From Salsipaludibacter sp963812245 (lineage in GTDB: Bacteria; Actinomycetota; Nitriliruptoria; Nitriliruptorales; Nitriliruptoraceae), in NCBI GenBank assembly GCA_963812245.1, contig CAWEUK010000003.1, positions 558,001 through 622,000 of the forward strand: a stretch of DNA of 64,000 bases. Direction: 5' to 3'. The notes under the pieces are model-generated. The model saw nothing but the letters and a program-made list of their open reading frames with translations. It was not told where the DNA came from and ran no database searches. Numbering within the stretch: the first letter of the stretch is position 1; every line of letters starts with the position of its first letter. Positions 52,287-60,473 of the stretch are shown one piece after another. Made by a program: the position numbers and the translations under genes.

Positions 52287-53036
52287 TCAGTTCCGGTCGG
52301 GACCGCCCAGGTCGGCGCCGAAGAGCAGGGCGGCAACCGAGGTCGCCAGGTTGAGGCTCGACACGCCGGGTCGCATCGACAGCCGGACGCGGACATCCGC
52401 CTGCTCGACCAGATCGCTCGACAGGCCGCCGCGCTCGGTGCCAAAGGCCAGGATCGCGCCGCGTGGCACGTCGTTGCCTGCCACGACCTCGCCGTCCGGT
52501 GTCACCGCGACCAGGGGCCGTGATCGGTCGGGCAGCGCGTCGCGTCGGGCGACGGGAAGTGCGAACTGCAGCCCGGCACCACCCCGGATCGCCCGCGCAT
52601 GCCACGGGTCCGCCGAGCCGATCACGACCAGTCCCGCCGCGTCGGCCGCGGCCGCCACCCGGACCGCAGCGCCCACGTTGCCGAGGTGACGGGGGTGTTC
52701 GAGCAGGACGACGGGACGAGCGTCATCGATGGCCAGTACCTCGTCGATGCGGTCGACCGGTCGGTGTGCCACCGCCAGCGATGGCGAGGGCAGTCCACCC
52801 GACGTCACCTGCGCCCAGGTCGCGTCGTCCACCGCCTCGATCGCCACGGCGGGCACGACATCGGGGGCGAGGTCGGCGAGCAGCGCACGCATTGCGTCGG
52901 GGTCGGGGGAGGCCACGCGCACCAGTGATGCCCCGAAGCGGATCGCGTGCTTGAGCGCATGGATGCCCTCCAGCACGGCGAGGTCGGGATCACGCCGCGC
53001 CGCCTGCACCACCGTCTGCAACGACACCGAGGCCAT
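52287..53036 (-). CDS. SpoU/TrmH-family RNA methyltransferase
   Basis: A 249-residue methyltransferase of the SPOUT class. Motif 1 is LEHPRHLGNVGAAVRVAAA, motif 2 is ILAFGTERGGLS and motif 3 is SLNLATSVAALLF, forming the knotted SAM-binding site. An N-terminal substrate-binding segment occupies about 1-95. It would 2'-O-methylate a ribose in tRNA or rRNA. It is the last gene of the cobalamin operon: its ATG is 2 bp after the cobO stop, so it is read in the same transcript though no link to B12 is apparent. Confidence 0.87.
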   Translation of the reverse strand: MASVSLQTVVQAARRDPDLAVLEGIHALKHAIRFGASLVRVASPDPDAMRALLADLAPDVVPAVAIEAVDDATWAQVTSGGLPSPSLAVAHRPVDRIDEVLAIDDARPVVLLEHPRHLGNVGAAVRVAAAADAAGLVVIGSADPWHARAIRGGAGLQFALPVARRDALPDRSRPLVAVTPDGEVVAGNDVPRGAILAFGTERGGLSSDLVEQADVRVRLSMRPGVSSLNLATSVAALLFGADLGGPDRN

Positions 53037-53038
53037 CG

Positions 53039-53647
53039 TCAGTAGTCGATGCCGCGCCGAGCCAGGATGCCCTGGTCGAAGGCGTGCTTGACGTTGTCCA
53101 TGCGCGTCACGGTGTCGGCGACCTCGATCAGCGCCGCTGACGCGTCCCGGCCCGTGGCGATGATCGACGTGGTCTCGGGACGATCGTGGATGGTCGCGAT
53201 CACCTCGTCGGCGTCGATCCAGTCCCAGTTCATGGCATAGGTGATCTCGTCGAGCACCACCAGCCGGTAGTCGCCAGAGGTGATGGCCGTGCGGGCCTGG
53301 TCCCACGCCGCGCGCGCCAGTGCCTCGGACTCGTCCAGGTCTTCGCTGTCCCAGGAGAAGCCGTCTCCCATGGCCCACCACTGGGCTCCGAGTTGGGTCA
53401 GCAGGTCCTGTTCACCGACACGCCAGTCGCCTGACTTGATGAACTGGACCACGGCAACGGGCCAGTCGCGTGCCAGGGCCCGCAGGATCGTGCCGAAGGC
53501 CGCGGTCGACTTGCCCTTGCCGTCGCCCGTGTTCACCAGGACGAGCGACTCGACATGCCGGGCGCGGTCCCGCTGCACCACGTGGTCCGTCGGCGGTGTC
53601 GCGGCGTCGCGCTCACCGAGGTCGTCGTTGGAATTCTCGCTGGTCAT
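53039..53647 (-). CDS. cobO: Cob(I)yrinic acid a,c-diamide adenosyltransferase
   Basis: A 202-residue CobA/CobO/BtuR-type enzyme that transfers the adenosyl group of ATP to cobalt(I), the step giving coenzyme B12. The P-loop is NTGDGKGKSTAAFG (about 39-52), and YRLVVLDEITYAMNWDWID is the conserved Mg/ATP strand. The N-terminal 35 residues are variable. ATG overlaps the btuD stop by 4 bp. The gene lies in a cobalamin-riboswitch operon, which fits its role. Confidence 0.92.
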   Translation of the reverse strand: MTSENSNDDLGERDAATPPTDHVVQRDRARHVESLVLVNTGDGKGKSTAAFGTILRALARDWPVAVVQFIKSGDWRVGEQDLLTQLGAQWWAMGDGFSWDSEDLDESEALARAAWDQARTAITSGDYRLVVLDEITYAMNWDWIDADEVIATIHDRPETTSIIATGRDASAALIEVADTVTRMDNVKHAFDQGILARRGIDY

Positions 53648-54558
53648 CGGTCTGCCTCGTCGTCGTGTCGGTGGGCTGGTCCAGGGGTGGCGGGCGTCGG
53701 TGTTCGGGGACGAACCGGGGCGACGACGATGCCGTCGCCATGGTGCAGGATCGCGACCCGGGCGTCGTAGTGGGTCGAGATCCTGGCGGCGGTGAGCACC
53801 TCGCCAGGATTGCCCTCGGCCACGACCCGGCCGGCGGCCAGCATGACCAGGCGATCGGCGTACTGGCCGGCAAGCGTGAGGTCGTGCATCGCAGAGATGA
53901 TGGTGAGTCCCTGCTCGCGACGCAACTCGTCGACCAGTTCCAGCACCTGTTGGCCGTGGCCGACGTCGAGGGCCGCCGTCGGTTCGTCCAACAGCATCAG
54001 GGGTGCCTGTTGCACGAGTGCCCGTGCCAGCACGACGCGTTGCAGCTCACCGCCCGACAGGTTGAGGACGGGACGTGTGGCGAACTGGTGCAGGTCCAGC
54101 CGAGCCAGCGCATCGTCGGTGACGGCCAGGTCGGTCATGTCCTCGACGCCGAATCGTGGCATGTGGGCGGTGCGTCCCAGCAGGACGTAGTCGCCCACGG
54201 TCAGGCCCGCGGGGATGATGGGTCGCTGCGGGACCAGCGCGACCGATCGCGCCCAGTTGCGCGGATCCCAGGTGCGAGGGTCCTGGCCGGCGATGGTGAC
54301 GCTGCCCGAGTGGGTGACGAGGCCTGTCATGACCCCCAAAGCGGTCGACTTGCCGGCACCGTTGGGACCCAGCAGTGCCACCCACTCGCCGCGTTGCACC
54401 TGCAGGTCGAATCCGACGAGGGCGGGACCGTCGCCGTAGTCGACGCCGATGCCGTCGAGTTGCAACGCCGGAACCGCCCCCGGCTGTCCAGTGGCCCCCA
54501 CGGGCGAACCCGGTGCGGTCCCACGGTGGCGGGGGGTCTGGCCCAGGTCGGCGGTCAT
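53644..54558 (-). CDS. btuD: ABC transporter ATP-binding protein (BtuD-like)
   Basis: A 304-residue FecCD-type importer ATPase: Walker A LLGPNGAGKST, signature LSGGELQRVVLARAL, Walker B MLLDEPTAALD and an H-loop MHDLTLAGQYAD. It powers import together with the adjacent permease. The riboswitch and cobO context favour cobalamin rather than siderophore. Pro/Ala-rich tails lie at both ends. ATG 54558 overlaps the permease stop by 4 bp. Confidence 0.87.
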   Translation of the reverse strand: MTADLGQTPRHRGTAPGSPVGATGQPGAVPALQLDGIGVDYGDGPALVGFDLQVQRGEWVALLGPNGAGKSTALGVMTGLVTHSGSVTIAGQDPRTWDPRNWARSVALVPQRPIIPAGLTVGDYVLLGRTAHMPRFGVEDMTDLAVTDDALARLDLHQFATRPVLNLSGGELQRVVLARALVQQAPLMLLDEPTAALDVGHGQQVLELVDELRREQGLTIISAMHDLTLAGQYADRLVMLAAGRVVAEGNPGEVLTAARISTHYDARVAILHHGDGIVVAPVRPRTPTPATPGPAHRHDDEADR

Positions 54559-55700
54559 GACATGATCCCGGCGCGACCACGACGCAGCACCCACGCGAAG
54601 AACGGGGCCCCGATGAGCGCCGTGATGACCCCGATGGGCAGTTCTGCCGGCGCCACCACCGTGCGCGCGAGCACGTCGGACAGGACCAGGAAGGTGGCGC
54701 CGTAGAGCACCGACAGTGGCAGGACCAGCCGATAGGACCCGCCGACGACGAGCCGGACGGCGTGGGGGACGACGACGCCCACGAAGCCGATGAGGCCGCT
54801 GACCGCGACGGCGGCCGCCGTCGCCAACGATGCGGCTGCGATGACCACGACCCGGGTGCGGACCGTGTCCACGCCCAGCGAGGACGCTTCCCGCTCACCC
54901 ACTGCCAGGACGTCGAGGGTGCGGCGGTACAGCAGGATCACTGCGATCGCGATGCTGCCGGGGATCGCGATCGTGAGCACCTCGCTCCAGCCGGACGTGC
55001 CGAGTTGACCCAGGATGAAGCCGTACACCTCCTGGATCGTCTCGACGTTGCGCTGCTGGATCCAGGTCGTGCCGGCGGTCAGGAAGTAGGTCACCGCCAC
55101 GCCGGCCAGGATCAGCGAGGTGGGCGAGGCGCCACGGTCGGTGGACGACGCCACGACCCACGTGGCGCCGACCCCCAGCAGTGCGCCCACGAAGGCGAAC
55201 ACCGGCAGCGTGAGCCCAGACGGCAGGACGTCGGGCAGCCACGCGATCGCGATCACTGCCGCCAGCCCGGCCCCCGAGGCCGCACCGAGCAGGTAGGGGT
55301 CGGCCAGGGGGTTGCGGAACACGCCCTGGTATGCCGCGCCGGCCGTGGCGAGGCTGGCCCCGACCAGGCCGCCCAGGACCACCCGCGGCAGCCGCAGTTG
55401 CCACAGGATGTTGCGGGCGGCGGTGTCCAGGCCAGAGTCCAGCGACACTCCCGGGATCGTGTCGAGGAGCTCTTTCAGGACCGCGCCGGCGCCCAGGTCG
55501 ACTGCACCGACCGTGATCCCGATCAGCATCGCGGCCACCAGGATCGCCGCCCCCGTGGCCAGTTGCCGCAGGGTCAGGTGGGTGGCGACGAGCGGGGGGC
55601 GAGGTGTCGGCTCGGGCGTGTCCGGGTCGACCACGGTCGGCCCGGCGACAGCCACCGAGGCGGACTCGTGGTCGGAACTGGACACGCCGGCGTCCGTCAC
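54555..55700 (-). CDS. btuC: FecCD-family permease (BtuC-like)
   Basis: A 381-residue permease with about ten membrane helices after a roughly 45-residue polar N-terminus. Signature strings include LRLPRVVLGGLVGASLATAGAAYQGVFRNPLADPYLLG and GLIGFVGVVVPHAVRLVVG, both hallmarks of the FecCD family, including BtuC. GTG 55700 overlaps the binding-protein stop by 4 bp. A substrate cannot be read directly, but operon context indicates cobalamin. Confidence 0.88.
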   Translation of the reverse strand: MTDAGVSSSDHESASVAVAGPTVVDPDTPEPTPRPPLVATHLTLRQLATGAAILVAAMLIGITVGAVDLGAGAVLKELLDTIPGVSLDSGLDTAARNILWQLRLPRVVLGGLVGASLATAGAAYQGVFRNPLADPYLLGAASGAGLAAVIAIAWLPDVLPSGLTLPVFAFVGALLGVGATWVVASSTDRGASPTSLILAGVAVTYFLTAGTTWIQQRNVETIQEVYGFILGQLGTSGWSEVLTIAIPGSIAIAVILLYRRTLDVLAVGEREASSLGVDTVRTRVVVIAAASLATAAAVAVSGLIGFVGVVVPHAVRLVVGGSYRLVLPLSVLYGATFLVLSDVLARTVVAPAELPIGVITALIGAPFFAWVLRRGRAGIMS

Positions 55701-56701
55701 TGGGTGGCGCCGACGCCGTCCAGCGAGGCCGCGATGGCCTCGACGAACTCGACGACGCGCGGCCCCCACCGACTGGGAACGTCCTCGGGCAGCATCACCA
55801 CGGCGTCGTTGGTGACGGCGGCGACGTCGGCCCAGCCCGGTCGGGCGGCAACGTCGTCGGCCGTGGCCCCCGACGTCGTGTAGACCAGTTGGGGATCGGC
55901 GGCCAGGATGGCCTCCTCCGACATCTGCGGGAACTCGGTGCCGGCTTCCTCGGCAGCCTCGTCGGCGATGTTGACCAGGTCGAACAGGCCATACACCTGG
56001 CCGATGAACCCGGCCGACGACGTGGTGTAGTAGTCGGTCGAGATCTCGTGGAAGTAGGTCATCCCAGCGGCATCGGCGGGCGCATCGGCCACGACCTTGT
56101 CGATGTCGGTCTGCATCTGCTCCACCAGGACGGTGGCGCCGTCGTCCTGACCAGTCAGGACGCCCAGGGCGGCGATCTGGGCGTAGACGTCGTCGAAGGA
56201 AGTGGCAGGCGCCTGCTGCAGCGTGGGGATGTCCAGGGCGTCCAGCTGTGCCACCAGGTCGTTGGCGTCGTTCTGGATGACGACCAGGTCGGGTTCGTGG
56301 GCCGCCACTGCCTCGGCGTTGGGCGTGAAGCCGGACAGGTCGGTGACGGGCGCCTCATCGGGGAAGTAGGAGTACTCGTCGACGGCCACGACCTGGTCGC
56401 CGGCGCCGATGGCGAACAGGGACTCGGTCGCGGTCGGCGACAGGGACACGATGGCCGTTGCCGGGGCGTCGAGGGTCACCTGCTCGCCGACGCTGTCGAC
56501 GACTGTCAGGTCGCCGGCCGCTGCCGCATCGCTGGCGGCCTCACTGGGGCCGGAGGTGGCCGCCGACGCGGTCGCTGCGGGGGTTTGGGAGATCGACGCG
56601 GTCGGCGATGACTCGGTGGTGGCATCGGAGCCACAGGCAGCCAGTGTGACGGCGGCCAGGGCCATGCCGACGAGGGCATGGCGGATGGGTGCAGACTTCA
56701 T
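55697..56701 (-). CDS. btuF: Periplasmic-binding lipoprotein (BtuF-like)
   Basis: A 334-residue solute-binding protein. MKSAPIRHALVGMALAAVTLAAC is a lipoprotein signal with the lipobox LAAC, followed by a Ser/Ala/Thr-rich spacer and a two-lobe binding domain (VVDSVGEQVTLDAPATAIVSLSPTATESLFAIG...). This is the class III fold used for cobalamin and siderophores. ATG 56701 is preferred over ATG 56707, since AGGA lies eight bases before it. It is the first gene after the riboswitch. Confidence 0.88.
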   Translation of the reverse strand: MKSAPIRHALVGMALAAVTLAACGSDATTESSPTASISQTPAATASAATSGPSEAASDAAAAGDLTVVDSVGEQVTLDAPATAIVSLSPTATESLFAIGAGDQVVAVDEYSYFPDEAPVTDLSGFTPNAEAVAAHEPDLVVIQNDANDLVAQLDALDIPTLQQAPATSFDDVYAQIAALGVLTGQDDGATVLVEQMQTDIDKVVADAPADAAGMTYFHEISTDYYTTSSAGFIGQVYGLFDLVNIADEAAEEAGTEFPQMSEEAILAADPQLVYTTSGATADDVAARPGWADVAAVTNDAVVMLPEDVPSRWGPRVVEFVEAIAASLDGVGATQ

Positions 56702-56718
56702 GGTCATGGTCCTTGAGT

Positions 56719-56738
56719 GTCTGCGAGGGTCGGCAGAC
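56719..56738 (-). promoter_or_regulatory. Hairpin next to the btuF ribosome-binding site (candidate expression platform)
   Basis: GTCTGC and GCAGAC flank an 8-nt loop, ending four bases before AAGGA of the btuF leader. It lies between the riboswitch aptamer and the start codon, so it may transmit the ligand signal by masking the ribosome-binding site. Inference only. Confidence 0.4.
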
Positions 56739-56795
56739 GCGGGACCAGGAAACGGCCACTCGCGCACGCCCCCGTTCCTCGCGGGTGTCGTGTCG

Positions 56796-56938
56796 CACCA
56801 TGGCGGCAGGCGACCTGGCTGGCCACTCCCGAGGTGTTCCGGGGGTGGCTTCACAGTTGCGGGACAGCGCCGGATTCGAACCGGACTTCGCTGCTGCTCA
56901 TGGCCCAGGTGGGTGCACCTGGATGCCCGGAGCCTATC
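56796..56938 (-). promoter_or_regulatory. Cobalamin (B12) riboswitch
   Basis: On the minus strand the leader contains the conserved cobalamin-aptamer core GCGCTGTCCCGCAACTGT (56870-56853), preceded by AAGTCCGG...AATCCGG paired strands, and the downstream B12 box AGCCAGGTCGCCTGCC (56820-56805), with GATAGG near the 5' end. Order and spacing match the class. Adenosyl- or aquocobalamin binding should repress the btuF-btuC-btuD-cobO-trmH operon, probably by masking the ribosome-binding site. The rest of the 365-bp intergenic region holds the divergent fxsA promoter. Confidence 0.93.
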
Positions 56939-57067
56939 GCGGCGGTTGAGGCAGGGGCGGGGGTGCGTCTACCTGGCGCAGGTTGCCTGCACCCGCTGCG
57001 ACGATCGGACGCGGTGATCGAGTCCCGGGCTCGTACCATCGCCCCCACCACGTCCAAGGCCTGCCAC

Positions 57068-57664
57068 GTGCCCTACCTGCTGTTCATCGCCTTCGTGGTG
57101 GTGCCGTTGGCCGAGATCTTCGTGATCATCCAGGTCGGCTCGGTCATCGGGACGTGGCCGACCGTCGCGCTGCTGGTGTTCGACTCGCTGGTCGGTGCGT
57201 GGCTGGTCAAGCGCGAGGGCGTGCGAGCCTGGCGAAACCTCACGACGTCGTTTGACGGGGTGCGGTCACCAGTCGACGACCTCACCCAGGGGGCACTGAT
57301 CGTGTTCGGTGGGGCGCTGTTGTTGACCCCCGGCTTCATCACCGACGCGTTGGGGCTGGCCTGCGTCCTGCCGATGACCAGGGCGCCGATGTCGGTCCTC
57401 GTGCGGCGCGTCGCCGCCACCGTCACCGCTCGCCGCATGGGGGCGGGCAAGGCGTCGGCCACGACCGTCTTCTGGTCGACCGGGCGCAGGTCGGGAACGA
57501 CTGATCGCCAGGGCCGCCGTCCGGTCCGACCTTCCAGTGCATCTCCCAACGGTGCCAGCGCGCCCGGTGCCGGCTCCGGCGCGGTGCCGGGTGATCATGA
57601 TGATCGCACAGACGTTCCCGACGTGGAGGTCCTGGGGATCGAGCGCGATGACGACGCGGGCTGA
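57068..57664 (+). CDS. fxsA: FxsA-family membrane protein
   Basis: 198 residues. The FxsA domain covers about 1-130: PYLLFIAFVVVPLAEIFVIIQVGSVIG, LVFDSLVGAWLVKREG and GGALLLTPGFITDALGLACVLP. Then comes a Gly/Arg/Ser-rich cytosolic tail. FxsA of E. coli is a membrane protein that affects phage exclusion; otherwise unknown. GTG 57068 is the conserved start (P after M). The gene is divergent from the cobalamin operon. Confidence 0.85.
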   Translation: MPYLLFIAFVVVPLAEIFVIIQVGSVIGTWPTVALLVFDSLVGAWLVKREGVRAWRNLTTSFDGVRSPVDDLTQGALIVFGGALLLTPGFITDALGLACVLPMTRAPMSVLVRRVAATVTARRMGAGKASATTVFWSTGRRSGTTDRQGRRPVRPSSASPNGASAPGAGSGAVPGDHDDRTDVPDVEVLGIERDDDAG

Positions 57665-57821
57665 CCGGGTGCCCCGGAACGTGGCGACGTTCGGCCCGCC
57701 CGCGTGACCACGGTCGGTGGGGATTCCGATCGGTGTCCGGGCGGCACCAGCAGCCGGTGGTCGTCGGGTGGACACGGTTCGGCAGGGTCTCGGTCGCATC
57801 GCCGACACAAGGGAGCACCGC

Positions 57822-58214
57822 ATGGCAGCTCCGGGTGAAACCGACCTGGCACGGATGCTTGCGACGCTGGGTGTGCGTCGTCGCGACGGCGTGTTCACCT
57901 TCGTCGCGGTGACCGATCCCGCGCCACACCTCGTTGCAACTGCCCACGCCATGGTCCGAGAGTCGGACTCGACCACCCTGGTGCTGCCGGTCGAGGTGGC
58001 CGCGCGGGAGGGCCTTGCGGTGGTGGTCGAGATGGCATGGCTCACCCTGACCGTGCAGTCGAGTCTCGAGGCAGTGGGCCTGACTGCAGCCTTCTCGCAA
58101 CTCCTTGGCGCCGCTGGCATCCCCTGCAACGTCCTGGCAGGCCACGACCACGACCACATCCTCGTTCCGCTGGACCGGGTCGACGACGCCATCAGGGAGC
58201 TCACGGCCCAGTGA
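57822..58214 (+). CDS. ACT-domain-containing protein
   Basis: A 130-residue protein of the short ACT_7-like family (two ACT-like halves). Diagnostic text: GVFTFVAVTDPAPHLVATAHAMVRESDSTTLVLPVEVAAREGL and FSQLLGAAGIPCNVLAGHDHDHILVPLDRVDDAIREL. ACT modules bind amino acids and regulate enzymes; no partner is identifiable nearby. ATG 57822 has GGGAG upstream. Confidence 0.78.
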   Translation: MAAPGETDLARMLATLGVRRRDGVFTFVAVTDPAPHLVATAHAMVRESDSTTLVLPVEVAAREGLAVVVEMAWLTLTVQSSLEAVGLTAAFSQLLGAAGIPCNVLAGHDHDHILVPLDRVDDAIRELTAQ

Positions 58215-58299
58215 GGTCTCGGCTGGCGGACGCGCTGCCCGGTGTCGCCGGCGACTTCTCCCTTGGGCAGTGCACGGCAGCAACCCGGGTCGATTGCCT

Positions 58300-58640
58300 G
58301 GCCGAGGACGCCCACACGACCGCGGACGTCCACACGACCGCGGACGCCCACACGACCGCGCGCCCAGACGAGCCGGGAGAAGCGGAAGAACCCGAACTCG
58401 CCCGTCGGCAGCACCTCCAGGTCGTCGAAGCCCGCCGAGCGCGCGCGTGCACGCAGGGTCGAGGGACCGGTCGCGGCATGTCGTGGATGCACTCGAAGGC
58501 GAACACCACGTCGTGGTTGCCGGGCAGGTCGGCCCGACCCACGTCGGCGATCGAGACTCCGTGCAGCGCGTCCGGGTCGCGTTGGCCGACGTCGCACTGG
58601 ACGATGCCCGTCCCGACGACCCCGGTCACGCCGTCGGCCC
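58300..58640 (-). pseudogene. Decayed SAM-dependent methyltransferase with 18-bp repeats
   Basis: Two remnants read in different frames. Around 58629-58470: ADLPGNHDVVFAFECIHDMPRP, typical of class I methyltransferases after motif II. Around 58462-58370: STLRARARSAGFDDLEVL then PTGEFGFFRFSRLVW, typical of their C-terminal end. The junction near 58465 lacks the roughly 100 residues expected between them, and the N-terminal part is gone. The C-terminal remnant runs directly into three 18-bp repeats. Together they indicate deletion plus frameshift, so no functional protein. Confidence 0.7.
58307..58360. repeat. Three 18-bp tandem repeats
   Basis: Units 58307-58324, 58325-58342 and 58343-58360: units one and three are identical and unit two differs by one base. 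In the minus-strand frame they give VRGRVG/VRGRVD-like hexapeptides at the end of the decayed methyltransferase. Confidence 0.93.
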
Positions 58641-58795
58641 CATGTTGTGCAGGTCGGGGGTGGACCTTGACACGCCCGTCAGGTCGGCATGGCCGTCGTC
58701 GCCGCTAGCGTCCGTCGCAGCCGTGGAGCCGGCGCACCCCCACTGTCCGAAGACGTTGGGGGACTGCGACTCGAAGACGCCGACAGGACGCCGCC

Positions 58796-60136
58796 ATGAC
58801 CATGCAGGCCATACACGACGCCATCAATGCCGACGCCGATGCAGCCACCATCGCCTCACTGCCGTTGCCGGACACGATGCGTGCGGCGTTCATCCGCAAG
58901 GCCGATGTCGACATGTTCGACGGGTTGGCCAGCCGGGACAAGGACCCACGAAGGTCCCTGCACGTGGACCAGGTTCCGTTGCCACCGCTGGGTGCCAATG
59001 AGGTCCTGATCGCCCCGATGGCCTCGGCCATCAACTTCAACACGGTGTGGACGTCGATCTTCGAGCCGGTGCCGACCTTCGGGTTCCTCGAGCGCTTCGC
59101 ACGTGAGGGCGAACTTGGTGCCCGACACGACCTCGATCACCACATCGTCGGCTCGGATGCCGCTGGCGTGGTGTTGCGCACCGGGCCCGGCGTCACGCGA
59201 TTCAAGCCCGGCGACCGGGTCACGGTGCACTGCAACTACGTCGACCTGGAGGGACCCGAGGGCCACGAGGACTCGATGTTGGACACCTCGCAGCGCATCT
59301 GGGGCTTCGAGACGAACTTCGGCGCACTGGCCGACGTCGCCATGGTCAAGGCCAACCAACTGATGCCCATGCCGGCCCACCTGACCTGGGAGGAGGCCGC
59401 GTCGCTGGGACTGGTCATGGCCACCTCGTATCGCATGCTGGTCGGCCAGAACGAGGCGCGCATGAAGCAGGGCGACGTCGTGCTCATCTGGGGTGCGACC
59501 GGGGGACTGGGCGGCTTCGCCACGCAGTTCGTGCTCAATGGTGGTGGCATCCCGGTGTGCGTCGTCTCCTCACCCGAGAAGGTGGCGCTGCTCGAGGAAC
59601 TCGGGGTCGAACACATCATCGACCGCAAGGCCGAGGGGTATTCGTTCTGGACCGACAACGGCGAGCCGGACTACGGCGAGTACCGCCGATTCGGTGGCCG
59701 GATCCGTGACCTGGTCGGCGAGGACCCCGACATCGTCTTCGAACACCCCGGTCGGGCCACGTTCGGTGCCAGCGTCTTCGTGGCGAAGAAGGGCGGCACC
59801 ATCGTCACCTGTGCCTCGACCAGTGGCTACCAGCACAGCTACGACAACCGGTACCTGTGGATGAACCTCAAGAACATCCTGGGGTCACACTTCGCCAACT
59901 ACAACGAGGCATGGGCGGCCAACCGCCTGGTGGCCAAGGGCATGATCCACCCGATCCTGTCGAAGACCTACCCGCTGGAGGATGTCGGCGAGGCGGCCTA
60001 CCAGGTCCACCACAACCTCCACACCGGCAAGATCGGCATCCTGGTCGGCGCCACCGAGGAAGGCACGGGGATCCGGGACGACGAGTTGCGCGCCCGCCAC
60101 GCCGACGACATCAACCATTGGAAGCACCTGCAGTAG
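58796..60136 (+). CDS. ccr: Crotonyl-CoA carboxylase/reductase
   Basis: A 446-residue MDR-family enzyme that reduces crotonyl-CoA with NADPH and carboxylates it to ethylmalonyl-CoA, the key step of the ethylmalonyl-CoA pathway. The NADPH motif is VLIWGATGGLGG. The CO2-binding residues known from Ccr are all present: Asn in SAINFNTVW (about residue 80-82), Phe171 and Glu172 in IWGFETNFG, and His365 in GSHFANYNEA. HFANYNEAWAANRLVAKGMIHPILS is a further family hallmark. Its final codons are repeated downstream (see repeat entry). The stop is followed by three tandem units. Confidence 0.95.
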   Translation: MTMQAIHDAINADADAATIASLPLPDTMRAAFIRKADVDMFDGLASRDKDPRRSLHVDQVPLPPLGANEVLIAPMASAINFNTVWTSIFEPVPTFGFLERFAREGELGARHDLDHHIVGSDAAGVVLRTGPGVTRFKPGDRVTVHCNYVDLEGPEGHEDSMLDTSQRIWGFETNFGALADVAMVKANQLMPMPAHLTWEEAASLGLVMATSYRMLVGQNEARMKQGDVVLIWGATGGLGGFATQFVLNGGGIPVCVVSSPEKVALLEELGVEHIIDRKAEGYSFWTDNGEPDYGEYRRFGGRIRDLVGEDPDIVFEHPGRATFGASVFVAKKGGTIVTCASTSGYQHSYDNRYLWMNLKNILGSHFANYNEAWAANRLVAKGMIHPILSKTYPLEDVGEAAYQVHHNLHTGKIGILVGATEEGTGIRDDELRARHADDINHWKHLQ

Positions 60137-60473
60137 CCCTGCGATGTGCCGTCCGCCATCGGGTGTGTCCGCAGCAAGGTGGCAGCTGCGGGCGCGCGAC
60201 CTCTGGAAGCACCTGCAGTAGCCCTTGTCACGTGCCGCGTCCGGGCTCCATGGATGTTGCGAGCCGCCAGGCGAGCAACTCCAACGCGCCCGCCATCGGG
60301 TGTGTCCGCGCAAGGTGGCAGCTGCGGGCGCGCGACCACTGGAAGCACCTGCAGTAGCCCTTGTCACGTGCCGCGTCCGGGCTCCATGGATGTTGCGAGC
60401 CGCCAGGCGAGCAACTCCAACGCGCCCGCCATCGGGTGTGTCCGCAGCAAGGTGGCAGCTGCGGGCGCGCGGT
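60119..60473 (+). repeat. Tandem repeats of the ccr 3' end plus downstream hairpin
   Basis: The ccr tail TGGAAGCACCTGCAGTAG occurs at 60119, 60204 and 60340. Units B (60204-60339) and C (60340-60473) are about 136 bp and nearly identical, differing by an A deletion near 60308. Unit A (60119-60203, 85 bp) lacks the internal GTCACGTGCC to CAACGCG stretch. Each unit ends with a CCGCAGC/GCTGCGG hairpin (60169-60191, 60442-60464), degraded in unit B. These bases contain no separate gene; the last unit overlaps the end of the minus-strand membrane protein by a few bases. Confidence 0.95.

Noticed and set aside
56858..56882. GGTTCGAATCC-like motif on the minus strand
   Set aside because: It belongs to the paired strands of the cobalamin riboswitch core, not a tRNA.
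58307..58360. 18-bp repeats as a regulator-binding array for ccr
   Set aside because: They lie about 440 bp upstream of ccr and in frame with the decayed methyltransferase; slippage is the simpler explanation.
60119..60473. Tandem units after ccr as a CRISPR array or origin iterons
   Set aside because: Only three units, no spacers of even length, units derived from the ccr tail, and no cas or replication genes.
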